This document shows, in pieces, positions 46,167 through 54,067 of a stretch of 64,000 nt of DNA. The notes under the pieces were generated by a model. It saw only the letters and a program-made list of their open reading frames with translations. It had not been told where the DNA came from and ran no database searches. The translations under genes and the position numbers were made by a program. This stretch comes from Paraburkholderia humisilvae (GTDB lineage Bacteria; Pseudomonadota; Gammaproteobacteria; Burkholderiales; Burkholderiaceae). Every line of letters begins with the position of its first letter. Within the stretch, counting starts at the first letter, position 1. The stretch is from positions 124,001 to 188,000 of the forward strand of contig NZ_CADIKH010000012.1 of the NCBI RefSeq assembly GCF_902859855.1, in the 5' to 3' direction.

Positions 46167-46598
46167 CTACCGGTTGAGTCCACCGCGCGGCGCACGTGCA
46201 CCATCGATGCTGATGCGCCCCGCGCCAGTGACAACCAGTAGCAGAAATCCGCCGGCAATGGCGATGTTTTTCCAGAATTGCACGACCATTTCGCGCTGCA
46301 GACTAGCGTCGGTGACGTTCCAGAAATCATGGCCGAAAATCGCAGTTGCCACCGTGTAGATCGCAAGAATCAGACCGAGCGCACGAATCCGCCAACCGAC
46401 CACCAGCAATATCCCGCCAAGCAGTTCGATAGCGATGACAAGCGGCGCCGCAAAAATCACAAACGGCACGTCCCTCGCGTGCAAGTAGGCCATAAAGCCC
46501 GCGTATCCCGTCAATTTGATCGCGGCGCCCCACAGGAACAGCACAGCAAGCGCGAGACGTGCAATGAAAATCACGCCGGATTCGACGGCACGCGTCAT
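46167..46598 (-). CDS. DoxX-family membrane protein
   Basis: 143 residues with four predicted membrane helices. The DoxX pattern shows in IARLALAVLFLWGAAIKLTGYAGFMAYLHARDVP, LVIAIELLGGILLVVGWRIRALGLILAIYTVATAIFGHDFW and VQFWKNIAIAGGFLLLVV. The family is linked to quinone or thiol redox tasks, but function here is unknown. A strong GGAGGGG precedes the ATG at 46598. It is divergent from the DeoR gene with about 250 bp between them. Confidence 0.85.
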   Translation of the reverse strand: MTRAVESGVIFIARLALAVLFLWGAAIKLTGYAGFMAYLHARDVPFVIFAAPLVIAIELLGGILLVVGWRIRALGLILAIYTVATAIFGHDFWNVTDASLQREMVVQFWKNIAIAGGFLLLVVTGAGRISIDGARAPRGGLNR

Positions 46599-46784
46599 GG
46601 TTTGTCCCCTCCCATTCGAATATGCAAAAGACCGCGCCAAATGGCGTCAGTTCCCGCGAATGGCCATGGGGTATTCACATGCCGCGTTTTATATGCATTC
46701 GAAATAGCGCCGCGCACGATGCGTGTGAGTGAAGCAAAAGCGCTTTCGATCCATGTTTTTATCTCACAGCATGTCACGCCGGTT

Positions 46785-46803
46785 GTTATAATTCTCTCAT
46801 AAC
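46785..46803. promoter_or_regulatory. deoR promoter and putative DeoR operator
   Basis: TATAAT (46787-46792) with CTCACA 18 bp upstream is the likely promoter. GTTAT (46785-46789) and ATAAC (46799-46803) form a dyad across the -10. Read on the reverse strand, 46800-46785 is ATGAGAGAATTATAAC, which recurs with two changes at 57578-57593 before deoC. Confidence 0.6.
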
Positions 46804-46850
46804 CCGAACGAAATCTAACGCACTCGCGTGCGTTGCCCCCGAGGACTTCC

Positions 46851-47576
46851 ATGGTCAAAACTGAGCGTCTGCGTGTGCTTGCCGATGCATTGGCAAGACA
46901 AAGCGTGATGCGTCTGCGCGACGCCGCGTCACTGCTCGGCGTTTCCGAAATGACCGTGCGCCGCGATATTGCCGCGAGTCCCGCCAAATTTACGTATCTC
47001 GGCGGCTATATCGTCAGTGCGAACGACGTGCCGAATAGCGCCGGCTATTCACTGGAACAGGAAAAAGATCACTTCGCGCAGGCGAAAGCGGAAGCTTCGT
47101 CGATCGCGGCCGGCCTTATCGCTAACAACGAAACGATCTTTATCGACTGCGGCACGACACTGACCACGCTCGCGCGGCTGATTCCGACGGAAATGCATGT
47201 CACGGTCGTCTGCTATTCGCTAAACGTCGCGGAAATTCTGCGGCGCAAGCCGAATGTGCGGATGATCCTGCTAGGCGGTGTTTACGTGCCGTCCTCAGAC
47301 TCGTTCGCCGGCGAGGAAAGCATCGAGATGCTGCGTCGTATGGGCATCAACAAGGCGTTTATTTCGGCGGGCGGTGTCGATGTCGCACACGGCGTCACGT
47401 GCTGGAATTTTCACGAAGTTGCGCTCAAGCAGGCAGCAATGGCAAGCTCGGTGGAAAGCCATCTGGTCGTGGACAGCAGCAAGTTCGGCGTGGTCAAGGC
47501 GGTGCGCTTTTCGCAGGTCGACGACTTCGACTCGATCATCACCGAGAAGGGACAGGAAGCACGCCGGCGCAAATGA
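46851..47576 (+). CDS. DeoR-family transcriptional repressor of the deoxysugar operon
   Basis: 241 residues. The helix-turn-helix MRLRDAASLLGVSEMTVRRDIA is followed by the sugar-phosphate-sensing ISOCOT-like fold with DCGTTLTTLARLI, YSLNVAEILRRKPNVRMILLGG and FISAGGVDVAHGVTCWNF. Deoxyribose 5-phosphate or another intermediate of the neighbouring operon is the likely effector. GAGGAC stands before the ATG at 46851. It is convergent with the last gene of that operon; the shared motif at both promoters supports control of the operon and itself. Confidence 0.88.
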   Translation: MVKTERLRVLADALARQSVMRLRDAASLLGVSEMTVRRDIAASPAKFTYLGGYIVSANDVPNSAGYSLEQEKDHFAQAKAEASSIAAGLIANNETIFIDCGTTLTTLARLIPTEMHVTVVCYSLNVAEILRRKPNVRMILLGGVYVPSSDSFAGEESIEMLRRMGINKAFISAGGVDVAHGVTCWNFHEVALKQAAMASSVESHLVVDSSKFGVVKAVRFSQVDDFDSIITEKGQEARRRK

Positions 47577-47590
47577 ATGCGCCGGCGTTT
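47561..47590 (+). terminator. deoR terminator overlapping gene end
   Basis: ACGCCGGCGCA (47561-47571) pairs with TGCGCCGGCGT (47578-47588) and is followed by TTT. The left arm is part of the last codons of the DeoR gene, so coding and termination overlap. Confidence 0.7.
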
Positions 47591-47633
47591 TGCGGCATCA
47601 ACGGTGAAGCCCGCAGAAGGGCTCAAGGTCCGC

Positions 47634-48680
47634 CTAGCGCTTTCGCTGCAGCGCGAACAGCGTACCGGCAATCAGAATGAACGCGCCGATAATCACCTTC
47701 TGCCAGGTGCTCGGCACGCCCACCAGAATCAGCACGTTGTTGATCAGCGTGACGAGCACGACGCCGAGCAGCGTGCCCGCCACCGTGCCCGTGCCGCCCG
47801 TGATGCGCGCGCCGCCCAGAATAACGGCGGCGATTACATCGAGCTCCGTGCCCACCAGGTCGAACGGATTCGCGAGCCGGTTGTTCGACACGTGAAGAAT
47901 GCCCGCAATGCCCGCCAGCATCCCCGTATAACCAAACACGAACAGATGGATCGCGCGCAGGTTGTAACCGAGCCGCTCGGCAATCGCGAGGCTGCCGCCC
48001 ATCGCATAGACGCCGCGCCCCATCATCGTGCGATTGAGCAGCCACCACGTGAGCGCCGCGGCAAGCACGAGTGCGAGCACCGACACCGGCAGCACCGCGC
48101 GCAAGCCGTCGGCGGTGTGATAGAAGAACAGCGGAATGCGGCCGAAGTGATCCATGCTGTGCGGGATGTTCATAAAGAACGTCGTGCCGACAAACGTCAG
48201 CAGCACCCCGCGATACAGGTATTGCGTGCCGATCGTCACGATCAGCGACGGCGCCTTGAGCCGATAAACCAGCACGCCGTTGATCACGCCGAGCAGAATG
48301 CCGCCCACCGTGCCTGTCAGCAGAATCAGGGCGAACGGCGCATCGGGCCACCACGCAAACACGGCTTTCGTGATCGCATACATCGTCAGCGCGCCGATTG
48401 CGGTGAACGACACATCGATACCGCCCGACGCGAGCACGACCAGCGTACCGAGCGCGAACAGCGACACGGTCGTCGCCGAATGCAGCAGATCGAACAGCGT
48501 CGCGAGCTGGAAAAAGCGCGGATTGATCACGCCGACGACGACGCACATCACGGCGATCAACGCAGCCGTGAACCATTCCGGCTGGCGCGCGAGACGCGTC
48601 CGCCAGCCTGACGGCCTGAGCTTGGGTGCGATTTCAGCGACGTTGGGAGTGGCCATGGTCCGGTTCATGCTCGATGACAT
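47634..48680 (-). CDS. ABC transporter permease (second permease of deoxysugar system)
   Basis: 348 residues, 8-10 helices, RbsC/LsrC-like, with LASGGIDVSFTAIGALTMYAI, YAMGGSLAIAERLGYNLRAIHLFVFGYTG and LGGARITGGTGTVAGTLLGVVLV. In the family motif GGIDLS the residue after Asp is Val here. GGAAG precedes the ATG at 48680. It is the last gene of the operon and pairs with the permease at 51470-52516, so the channel is probably a heterodimer as in Lsr-type systems. It ends 44 bp from the convergent DeoR terminator. Confidence 0.86.
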   Translation of the reverse strand: MSSSMNRTMATPNVAEIAPKLRPSGWRTRLARQPEWFTAALIAVMCVVVGVINPRFFQLATLFDLLHSATTVSLFALGTLVVLASGGIDVSFTAIGALTMYAITKAVFAWWPDAPFALILLTGTVGGILLGVINGVLVYRLKAPSLIVTIGTQYLYRGVLLTFVGTTFFMNIPHSMDHFGRIPLFFYHTADGLRAVLPVSVLALVLAAALTWWLLNRTMMGRGVYAMGGSLAIAERLGYNLRAIHLFVFGYTGMLAGIAGILHVSNNRLANPFDLVGTELDVIAAVILGGARITGGTGTVAGTLLGVVLVTLINNVLILVGVPSTWQKVIIGAFILIAGTLFALQRKR

Positions 48681-48727
48681 CGATGACTTCCTTTAACCTT
48701 TATAACCGATGAAGCGCCCGAAGGTCT

Positions 48728-50260
48728 CTACGCGGCTTCCGACAGCAGCGCGTGATACAGGTCCGCTTCTTCCAGCTGATCCGCGCGGTATTCGTTCGCC
48801 ACGCGGCCTTTCTTCATCATCAGAATCCGGTCGCAGTTCCGCAGCAACTCGGGCAAGTCGTCGCTGATCAGAATGATGCCGATCCCACGCTGCGACAGCC
48901 GCTGCATGATCCGATAGATGATGTCCTTTGAACCGACGTCGACGCCCACCGTCGGCCCATGCAGAATCAGCACGCGCGGATCGATCGCGAGCCAGCGGCC
49001 GATCAGCACGCGCTGCTGGTTGCCGCCCGACAGCGATTGCACCGGCTTGTCGACGTCGGGTGTCGCGATTTGCAGCTCTTTCACGGTGTCGACCGCGAGC
49101 GCGTGCGCGCGGGCACGGTCGACCTGCCCGAAGCGGTCCCGCAGACTCGCGATCATCGCGGTGATCACGTTGTCGCGAATCGGCTTGTCAAGAAACAACC
49201 CTTCGTTGAGCCGGTCTTCCGGCACGTAGCCGATCCGATGGTCTTTCGCATCGGACGGCGTGCGCACCGCGATCGTCTTGCCGTCAAGCACCAGCGTGCC
49301 GCTATCGGCCGGTGCAACGCCGGCTAGCGCACGGGCCAGTTCATTGCGGCCCGAATCGAGCAGCCCCGTCACGCCGAGAATTTCGCCGCGATGCACCGAG
49401 AACGACACATCCGCGAATTGCGCGCTGCGCGTCAGATGTTTCACATCGAGTACCACTTCGCTGCCAACACCGCCTTCGCGATAGCGCTCGTTCGACAACT
49501 GGCGCCCAGTCATCAACTCGCTGATTTGCGCCTTCGTGTATTGCTCGATCGGACCTTGCGCCATCTTCTGACCGTCTCGCAGCACGATCACCTCGCCGCC
49601 GATCGCATAGCATTCGTCGAGCTTATGGCTCACGAACAGCACGGTCACACCCTGGGCGCGCAGATTGCCGAGCACGGCGATCAGATTGTCGACTTCCTTT
49701 TGCGTCAGCGACGTGGTCGGTTCGTCCATGATCACGAATTTCGCCTCGCTGGCGATCGCGCGCGCGATCGCGACAAGCTGACGCGTCGCAAGCGGCAACT
49801 GCTCGATGAGCGTGGCCTGGAATTCCGCGTCGCCGGGCAGACCCACTGCATGCAGCGCGCGCTGCGCCGTCGCCGCGAGCGCCTGGCGGTCGAACGTGCG
49901 CGTGAGGCGCCCGTTGTGCTCGGCCAGCTCGGAGGTCAGCGCGACATTCTCCGCGACGTTCATGTTCGGCAGCAGCGACAGGTCCTGATACACCGTTTCG
50001 ATGCCCGCCGCGAGCGATTCAAGCGCCGACAGCCGCGCGTGCCGCACGCCCTCGATCACGAGTTCGCCTTCATCCGGCGGCTGTGCGCCGGAAATGATCT
50101 TGATCAGCGTGCTCTTGCCGCAGCCGTTTTCGCCGAGCAGGTGGTAAATCTGTCCGCGCTCGAACGACAGGCTCACGCCGCGCAGCGCATGCACGCCGGT
50201 AAAGCGCTTGTGCACGCCGACCACTTCGAGAAACGGTGTCGAGGAAACGGGTGAGTTCAT
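48728..50260 (-). CDS. ABC transporter double ATP-binding subunit of deoxysugar system
   Basis: 510 residues with two cassettes. The first has Walker A GENGCGKST, Walker B FVIMDEPTTSL and a degenerate signature (LPLATRQLVAIARAI). The second has a relaxed Walker A (GLLDSGRNE), signature LSGGNQQRVLIGRWL, and Walker B VLILHGPTVGVDVG, in which the usual Asp-Glu pair is His-Gly, so the second cassette may not hydrolyse ATP. The start has no strong ribosome site. It lies between the binding-protein gene and one permease gene. Confidence 0.86.
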   Translation of the reverse strand: MNSPVSSTPFLEVVGVHKRFTGVHALRGVSLSFERGQIYHLLGENGCGKSTLIKIISGAQPPDEGELVIEGVRHARLSALESLAAGIETVYQDLSLLPNMNVAENVALTSELAEHNGRLTRTFDRQALAATAQRALHAVGLPGDAEFQATLIEQLPLATRQLVAIARAIASEAKFVIMDEPTTSLTQKEVDNLIAVLGNLRAQGVTVLFVSHKLDECYAIGGEVIVLRDGQKMAQGPIEQYTKAQISELMTGRQLSNERYREGGVGSEVVLDVKHLTRSAQFADVSFSVHRGEILGVTGLLDSGRNELARALAGVAPADSGTLVLDGKTIAVRTPSDAKDHRIGYVPEDRLNEGLFLDKPIRDNVITAMIASLRDRFGQVDRARAHALAVDTVKELQIATPDVDKPVQSLSGGNQQRVLIGRWLAIDPRVLILHGPTVGVDVGSKDIIYRIMQRLSQRGIGIILISDDLPELLRNCDRILMMKKGRVANEYRADQLEEADLYHALLSEAA

Positions 50261-50370
50261 GGTGCGAGGCCGTTATCTTCAAGCGCGCATCCACGCCGGG
50301 ATATCACTCACGACGCGGATGCACGGTCAACCAAACATCAAACCAGCTTCAAAACGCCGGTCAGTTCGAC

Positions 50371-51375
50371 TTAGAACGAATACTGCTTGTAGTTCGACTT
50401 GTCGACGCTGACCCAGCCCTGACCGCGCACGATGATGCCCTTGCCCGGTCCCTTCGACACCGTCACTTTCTCGTAGCCCGGCAAACCGAGGTTCGCGCCG
50501 TTCTCGACCGTCTTACCGTCGATCAGCATCTTCGCGATCTTGTTCATCGCGAGGCCCGCGAGCTTCGGATCCCAGAACGCGATACCGTTGATCGCACCGC
50601 TTTCGAGGTACTTGCCTGCCTCAGTCGGCAGACCCGTGCCGTACACGCAGATCTTGCCCTGCAGGCCCGCTTCCTCGACCGCGCGGCCGATACCGATCAC
50701 GTCGAGCGACGACGAGCCCTGGAAGCCCTTCAGATCCGGATGCTTGCGCAGCACTTCCTTCGCGACTTCATACGCGCGCTCGCCGTCGTTGTTCGTCTCG
50801 AGGTTCGTCTCGACGAGCGTCATCTTCGGGTACTTCGCCTTCGCATTGTCGATGCCGCCATTGGCCCACTGCACCTGCGAGCGGCTGCCGAGCGAGCCGA
50901 CCAGCGTCGCCCATTTGCCGTCATCGTGCATGCACGACGCGAGCCGATCGTTGAGCGCGGCGCCATACGCGGAATTGTCGAATGCCTCGACGTCGACCAT
51001 TGTGTTCTTTTCGTTGTCCGCCTCATGCGTGACCACCTTGATGCCGCGGTCCATCGCCTTCTTCAGCGCGGGCTCGAGCGTCGGCGGGTCGTACGGCACG
51101 ACGGCAATCGCATTCACCTTCTTCGCGATCAGGTCTTCAATGATCTTCAGCTGCTGCGCCGCGTCGGCCCGCCCGGGACCCGTCTGGTAGACGGTCACGC
51201 CCGGCGTTTCCTGGCCGAACTGCTTGACGCCTTCGTCCATCCGGTTGAACCAGCTGATGCCCGTCACCTTGACGACAGTGACGATCGTCTCATTGGTTGC
51301 CGCATAGGCTGTCGCCGCAAGTCCGGCGGCGAGTGCGCATGCTGTCAGAACAATGCCCAATCGTACGGGTTTCAT
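50371..51375 (-). CDS. ABC periplasmic sugar-binding protein (LsrB/RhaS-like)
   Basis: 334 residues. The signal peptide runs to about TAYA; then ETIVTVVKVTGISWFNRMDEGVKQFGQETPGVTVYQTGPGRADAAQQLKIIEDLI matches the LsrB/RhaS branch of type I binding proteins, and the end IIVRGQGWVSVDKSNYKQYSF aligns in style with the LsrB C-terminus. AI-2 import was considered, but no lsrK/F/G genes are present and the operon enzymes suit deoxysugar use. AAGGAG before the ATG at 51375 sets the start. Confidence 0.86.
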   Translation of the reverse strand: MKPVRLGIVLTACALAAGLAATAYAATNETIVTVVKVTGISWFNRMDEGVKQFGQETPGVTVYQTGPGRADAAQQLKIIEDLIAKKVNAIAVVPYDPPTLEPALKKAMDRGIKVVTHEADNEKNTMVDVEAFDNSAYGAALNDRLASCMHDDGKWATLVGSLGSRSQVQWANGGIDNAKAKYPKMTLVETNLETNNDGERAYEVAKEVLRKHPDLKGFQGSSSLDVIGIGRAVEEAGLQGKICVYGTGLPTEAGKYLESGAINGIAFWDPKLAGLAMNKIAKMLIDGKTVENGANLGLPGYEKVTVSKGPGKGIIVRGQGWVSVDKSNYKQYSF

Positions 51376-51469
51376 AGAGTTGTCTCCTTGCTTTTTCGTT
51401 GACGCCCCACGATTAACGAAGACGGGCGCCCGAGGCACGATGCCCGCCTGATTTCATCGGGTTGACTGG

Positions 51470-52516
51470 CTAGCCGCCCGCCGGGCGCTTGCCACCGCTC
51501 TGCTGTCTGCCCACGCCGAGGCCGAAGATCGAGCGAACCCGCTCGCCGCCCGCGAACGCAAGCGACAGCAGCAGCAGAAAGCCCCACGCGCAATCGCCAA
51601 AGAACTGCGACACGCCGAGCAGATTGAACAGGCTCGACAGGAACTGCAGCACGGTCGCAGCAAAAAACACGCAAATGATGCGTCCGTAGCCGCCCGCCGG
51701 ATTCACGCCACCCATCACCGCGATCAGTATCGCGATCAGCAGATACGAATTGCCGTAGTCCCATTTCGCGCTAAGCGTGTGGGACACGCTCACCAGACCG
51801 GCCAGCGACGCAAGAATGCCGCACATCGTGTAAGTCAGGATCAGCATCCGTTCGCGTGGAATGCCGGCATAGAAAGCGGCGCGCTGATTGGTGCCCATCA
51901 GATAGAGTCGCAGACCGAACGGCGTGCGCCTGAGCAGCCAGCCAAGAAACACGACGGCCACGATAAAGATGCAAAACTGGATGGGCACCTGGAAGAACGT
52001 GCCGTTACCGATGTCGGAAAGCGGATCGACGTAGTCGACGTGAACCGATGCGCCGTTGCTCAGCGCCACCGCAAACCCGGTAAAGAGCAACTGCGTGCCC
52101 AGCGTGCAAAGGATCGGTGTGAGCTTCAAACGCGCGATGATGAAGCCGTTCAGCAGGCCGCCCAGCAGGCCCGAACCCACGACGATCACGCAGAACAGCG
52201 CGGTAAACAGCGCCGGCGAATTGTCGCCGCTCACCACTTTCGGCACGATCAGCGCGGCGATCATGCCGGAAAGATTCGCCAGCCCGACACCCGACAGGTC
52301 GATCCCGCCATTGCCGGACAGCATCGACAGCATGATGCCCAGCGCAAGCAGCGCCACTTCGGGAAGTTGCGCGGCCATCGACTGCATATTGTCGATGCCG
52401 ACGAACTGGCCATGCGAAAGCCAGATCGCCACCAGGACAATCAGCAGATTCACGGCGAGCAGGAAGTTCAGCTGCCGGTCGGCGAACAGCTTTTGCGCGT
52501 TGAGCGAGAACTTCAT
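51470..52516 (-). CDS. ABC transporter permease (first permease of deoxysugar system)
   Basis: 348 residues, 8-10 membrane helices. The family motif reads SGNGGIDLSGVGLANLSGM, the cytoplasmic loop YLMGTNQRAAFYAGIPRERMLILTYTMCG, and the C-terminus MGGVNPAGGYGRIICVFFAATVLQFLSSL. Similar to LsrD/RhaQ-type proteins. AAGGAG lies twelve bases before the ATG, longer than ideal. It is 46 bp downstream of the kinase gene and upstream of the binding protein in one operon. Confidence 0.86.
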   Translation of the reverse strand: MKFSLNAQKLFADRQLNFLLAVNLLIVLVAIWLSHGQFVGIDNMQSMAAQLPEVALLALGIMLSMLSGNGGIDLSGVGLANLSGMIAALIVPKVVSGDNSPALFTALFCVIVVGSGLLGGLLNGFIIARLKLTPILCTLGTQLLFTGFAVALSNGASVHVDYVDPLSDIGNGTFFQVPIQFCIFIVAVVFLGWLLRRTPFGLRLYLMGTNQRAAFYAGIPRERMLILTYTMCGILASLAGLVSVSHTLSAKWDYGNSYLLIAILIAVMGGVNPAGGYGRIICVFFAATVLQFLSSLFNLLGVSQFFGDCAWGFLLLLSLAFAGGERVRSIFGLGVGRQQSGGKRPAGG

Positions 52517-52562
52517 GGTAACGGCAAGCTCCTTCGGACTTCGCGATACGTCGCAGCTTCGC

Positions 52563-53528
52563 TCACGCGGACAGCGCGTGAGCGAAACCGGACTGACTCA
52601 AAACCTGGTTGATTTCAGCGAGCGTCGGCATCGACGGCGCGGTGCCCGCGCGCGTGACCGAAATGCCCGCGAGTGCGCATCCGAAACGCGTCGCCGCCAC
52701 CGGATCTTCGCCGCGCGCAAGCGCAGCCGCGAAGCCGCCGGTGAAGCCGTCGCCGGCACCCGCGGTCTCGACGACACGCCCGCAGCGAAACGCGGGCACG
52801 AACACCGACTGATGCGCCGAATGCAACAGCGCGCCCGCTTCGCCCAGCGTGACAATCGCGGTGCCGACGCCTTTCTTCAACAGCACATCCGCTGCACGGC
52901 GCGCGTCGTCGACGTTGTTCACGGCCACGCCGGTGAGCGCCGCGGTCTCGGTCTCGTTCGGCGTAATGTAGTCGCACAGCGGGAAGATATCGTCGTCAAG
53001 CGGCAACGCCGGCGCCGGATTGAACACCGTTGTTACGCGATGCTTGCGCGCCACTTCGAGGCCGCGCTTCGCGGCGGGAATCGGTTGTTCGAGTTGCGTG
53101 ACAAACACGCGTGCGCCGGCGATATCGGCTTCGATCGCGTCGACGTCCGCGGCGGACAGCGTGCCTGCGGCGCCGGACGCGACGATGATCGCGTTCATTC
53201 CGGTCGTTTCATCGACGAAGATATGCGCGGCGCCCGTCGACGCGCCATCAACCACGGTAGCGCGCGACGTGATGCATTCGGCGTCCCAGGTCGCACGCGC
53301 GATCTGGCCGAACGCGTCGTTGCCGACGCGCGTGCAGAACACAACGTCGGCGCCTGCGCGCGCGGCCGCGACCGCCTGGTTCGAGCCCTTGCCGCCCGGC
53401 CCCATCGCGAACGCGGAGCCCGCGATCGTTTCGCCGATCAACGGCATGCGCTCCGCGCGAAACGTCAGATCGGTCACGTAGATACCGAGAATCACCACGC
53501 GGCCCTGAGATTGCGATTGCGTGGTCAT
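52563..53528 (-). CDS. PfkB-family sugar kinase, probable (deoxy)ribokinase
   Basis: 321 residues. Ribokinase signatures are clear: GPGGKGSNQAVAAARAG near the N-terminus for sugar binding and the anion hole/catalytic motif ETAGAGDGFTGGFAAAL with the catalytic Asp in GAGDGF. It should phosphorylate C5 of a furanose, feeding DeoC if the sugar is 2-deoxyribose. ATGA overlap (4 bp) with the mutarotase stop shows coupling. Ribose cannot be excluded from sequence, but the neighbouring aldolase argues for deoxyribose. Confidence 0.88.
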   Translation of the reverse strand: MTTQSQSQGRVVILGIYVTDLTFRAERMPLIGETIAGSAFAMGPGGKGSNQAVAAARAGADVVFCTRVGNDAFGQIARATWDAECITSRATVVDGASTGAAHIFVDETTGMNAIIVASGAAGTLSAADVDAIEADIAGARVFVTQLEQPIPAAKRGLEVARKHRVTTVFNPAPALPLDDDIFPLCDYITPNETETAALTGVAVNNVDDARRAADVLLKKGVGTAIVTLGEAGALLHSAHQSVFVPAFRCGRVVETAGAGDGFTGGFAAALARGEDPVAATRFGCALAGISVTRAGTAPSMPTLAEINQVLSQSGFAHALSA

Positions 53529-53998
53529 GAATTCGGGTTCCTTGGTGCATCCGGCGCGAGCATCACACCCTTCTTGAACACGAAGCAGCCGTACCCGCGC
53601 TGCTCACCGGTCGCGATCACGCAATACGCCTGGCGCGCACGCTCATAGAAAGCGAAGCGTTCGATCGATTTGAACGGCAGCTCACGCCCTTCAGCGGCAT
53701 TCACTTCAGCCTGCGCTTCGCGCTGCACGGCAGGAATCGTGCTCGGCTCGCCGACCACTTCCATCCGCAAGGCCGGATCGTCGACGAAGGTGTCCAGCGG
53801 CAGCACCGACAGCACCGCGCGGATCGCCCGTGGCGCGTCAGCACCGTCGATCCGCAGTAGTTTGCCGAACACCGTTGCACGCGCAACAGAGTCGGCGGGA
53901 AAATTCGCGTCGCAAATAATGAGCTCATCGCCGTGCCCCATCGCGCGCAACGCGTACAGCACGTCGGCGTTAAGCAGCGGGTCTACATTTTTCAGCAC
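53525..53998 (-). CDS. FucU/RbsD-type sugar mutarotase
   Basis: 157 residues. The catalytic opening GHGDELIICDANFP and the closing FYERARQAYCVIATGEQRGYGCFVFKKGV identify the RbsD/FucU family, closer to FucU by the C-terminal Tyr-rich segment. It speeds anomer exchange so that the kinase receives the right ring form. Translationally coupled to the kinase downstream. The sugar may be 2-deoxyribose here, even though the named relatives act on fucose or ribose. Confidence 0.87.
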   Translation of the reverse strand: MLKNVDPLLNADVLYALRAMGHGDELIICDANFPADSVARATVFGKLLRIDGADAPRAIRAVLSVLPLDTFVDDPALRMEVVGEPSTIPAVQREAQAEVNAAEGRELPFKSIERFAFYERARQAYCVIATGEQRGYGCFVFKKGVMLAPDAPRNPNS

Positions 53999-54067
53999 GT
54001 TGTCTCCTCCGTTTCGGTTGGCTTCTGATCCGTCGCGCGTGCTTCGCGCATGCGCACGGTGTGCGGA

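Noticed and set aside
50371..51375. Autoinducer-2 (Lsr) uptake system
   Set aside because: The binding protein and paired permeases resemble Lsr, but lsrK, lsrF and lsrG are absent and the operon carries deoC and a ribokinase-type gene.
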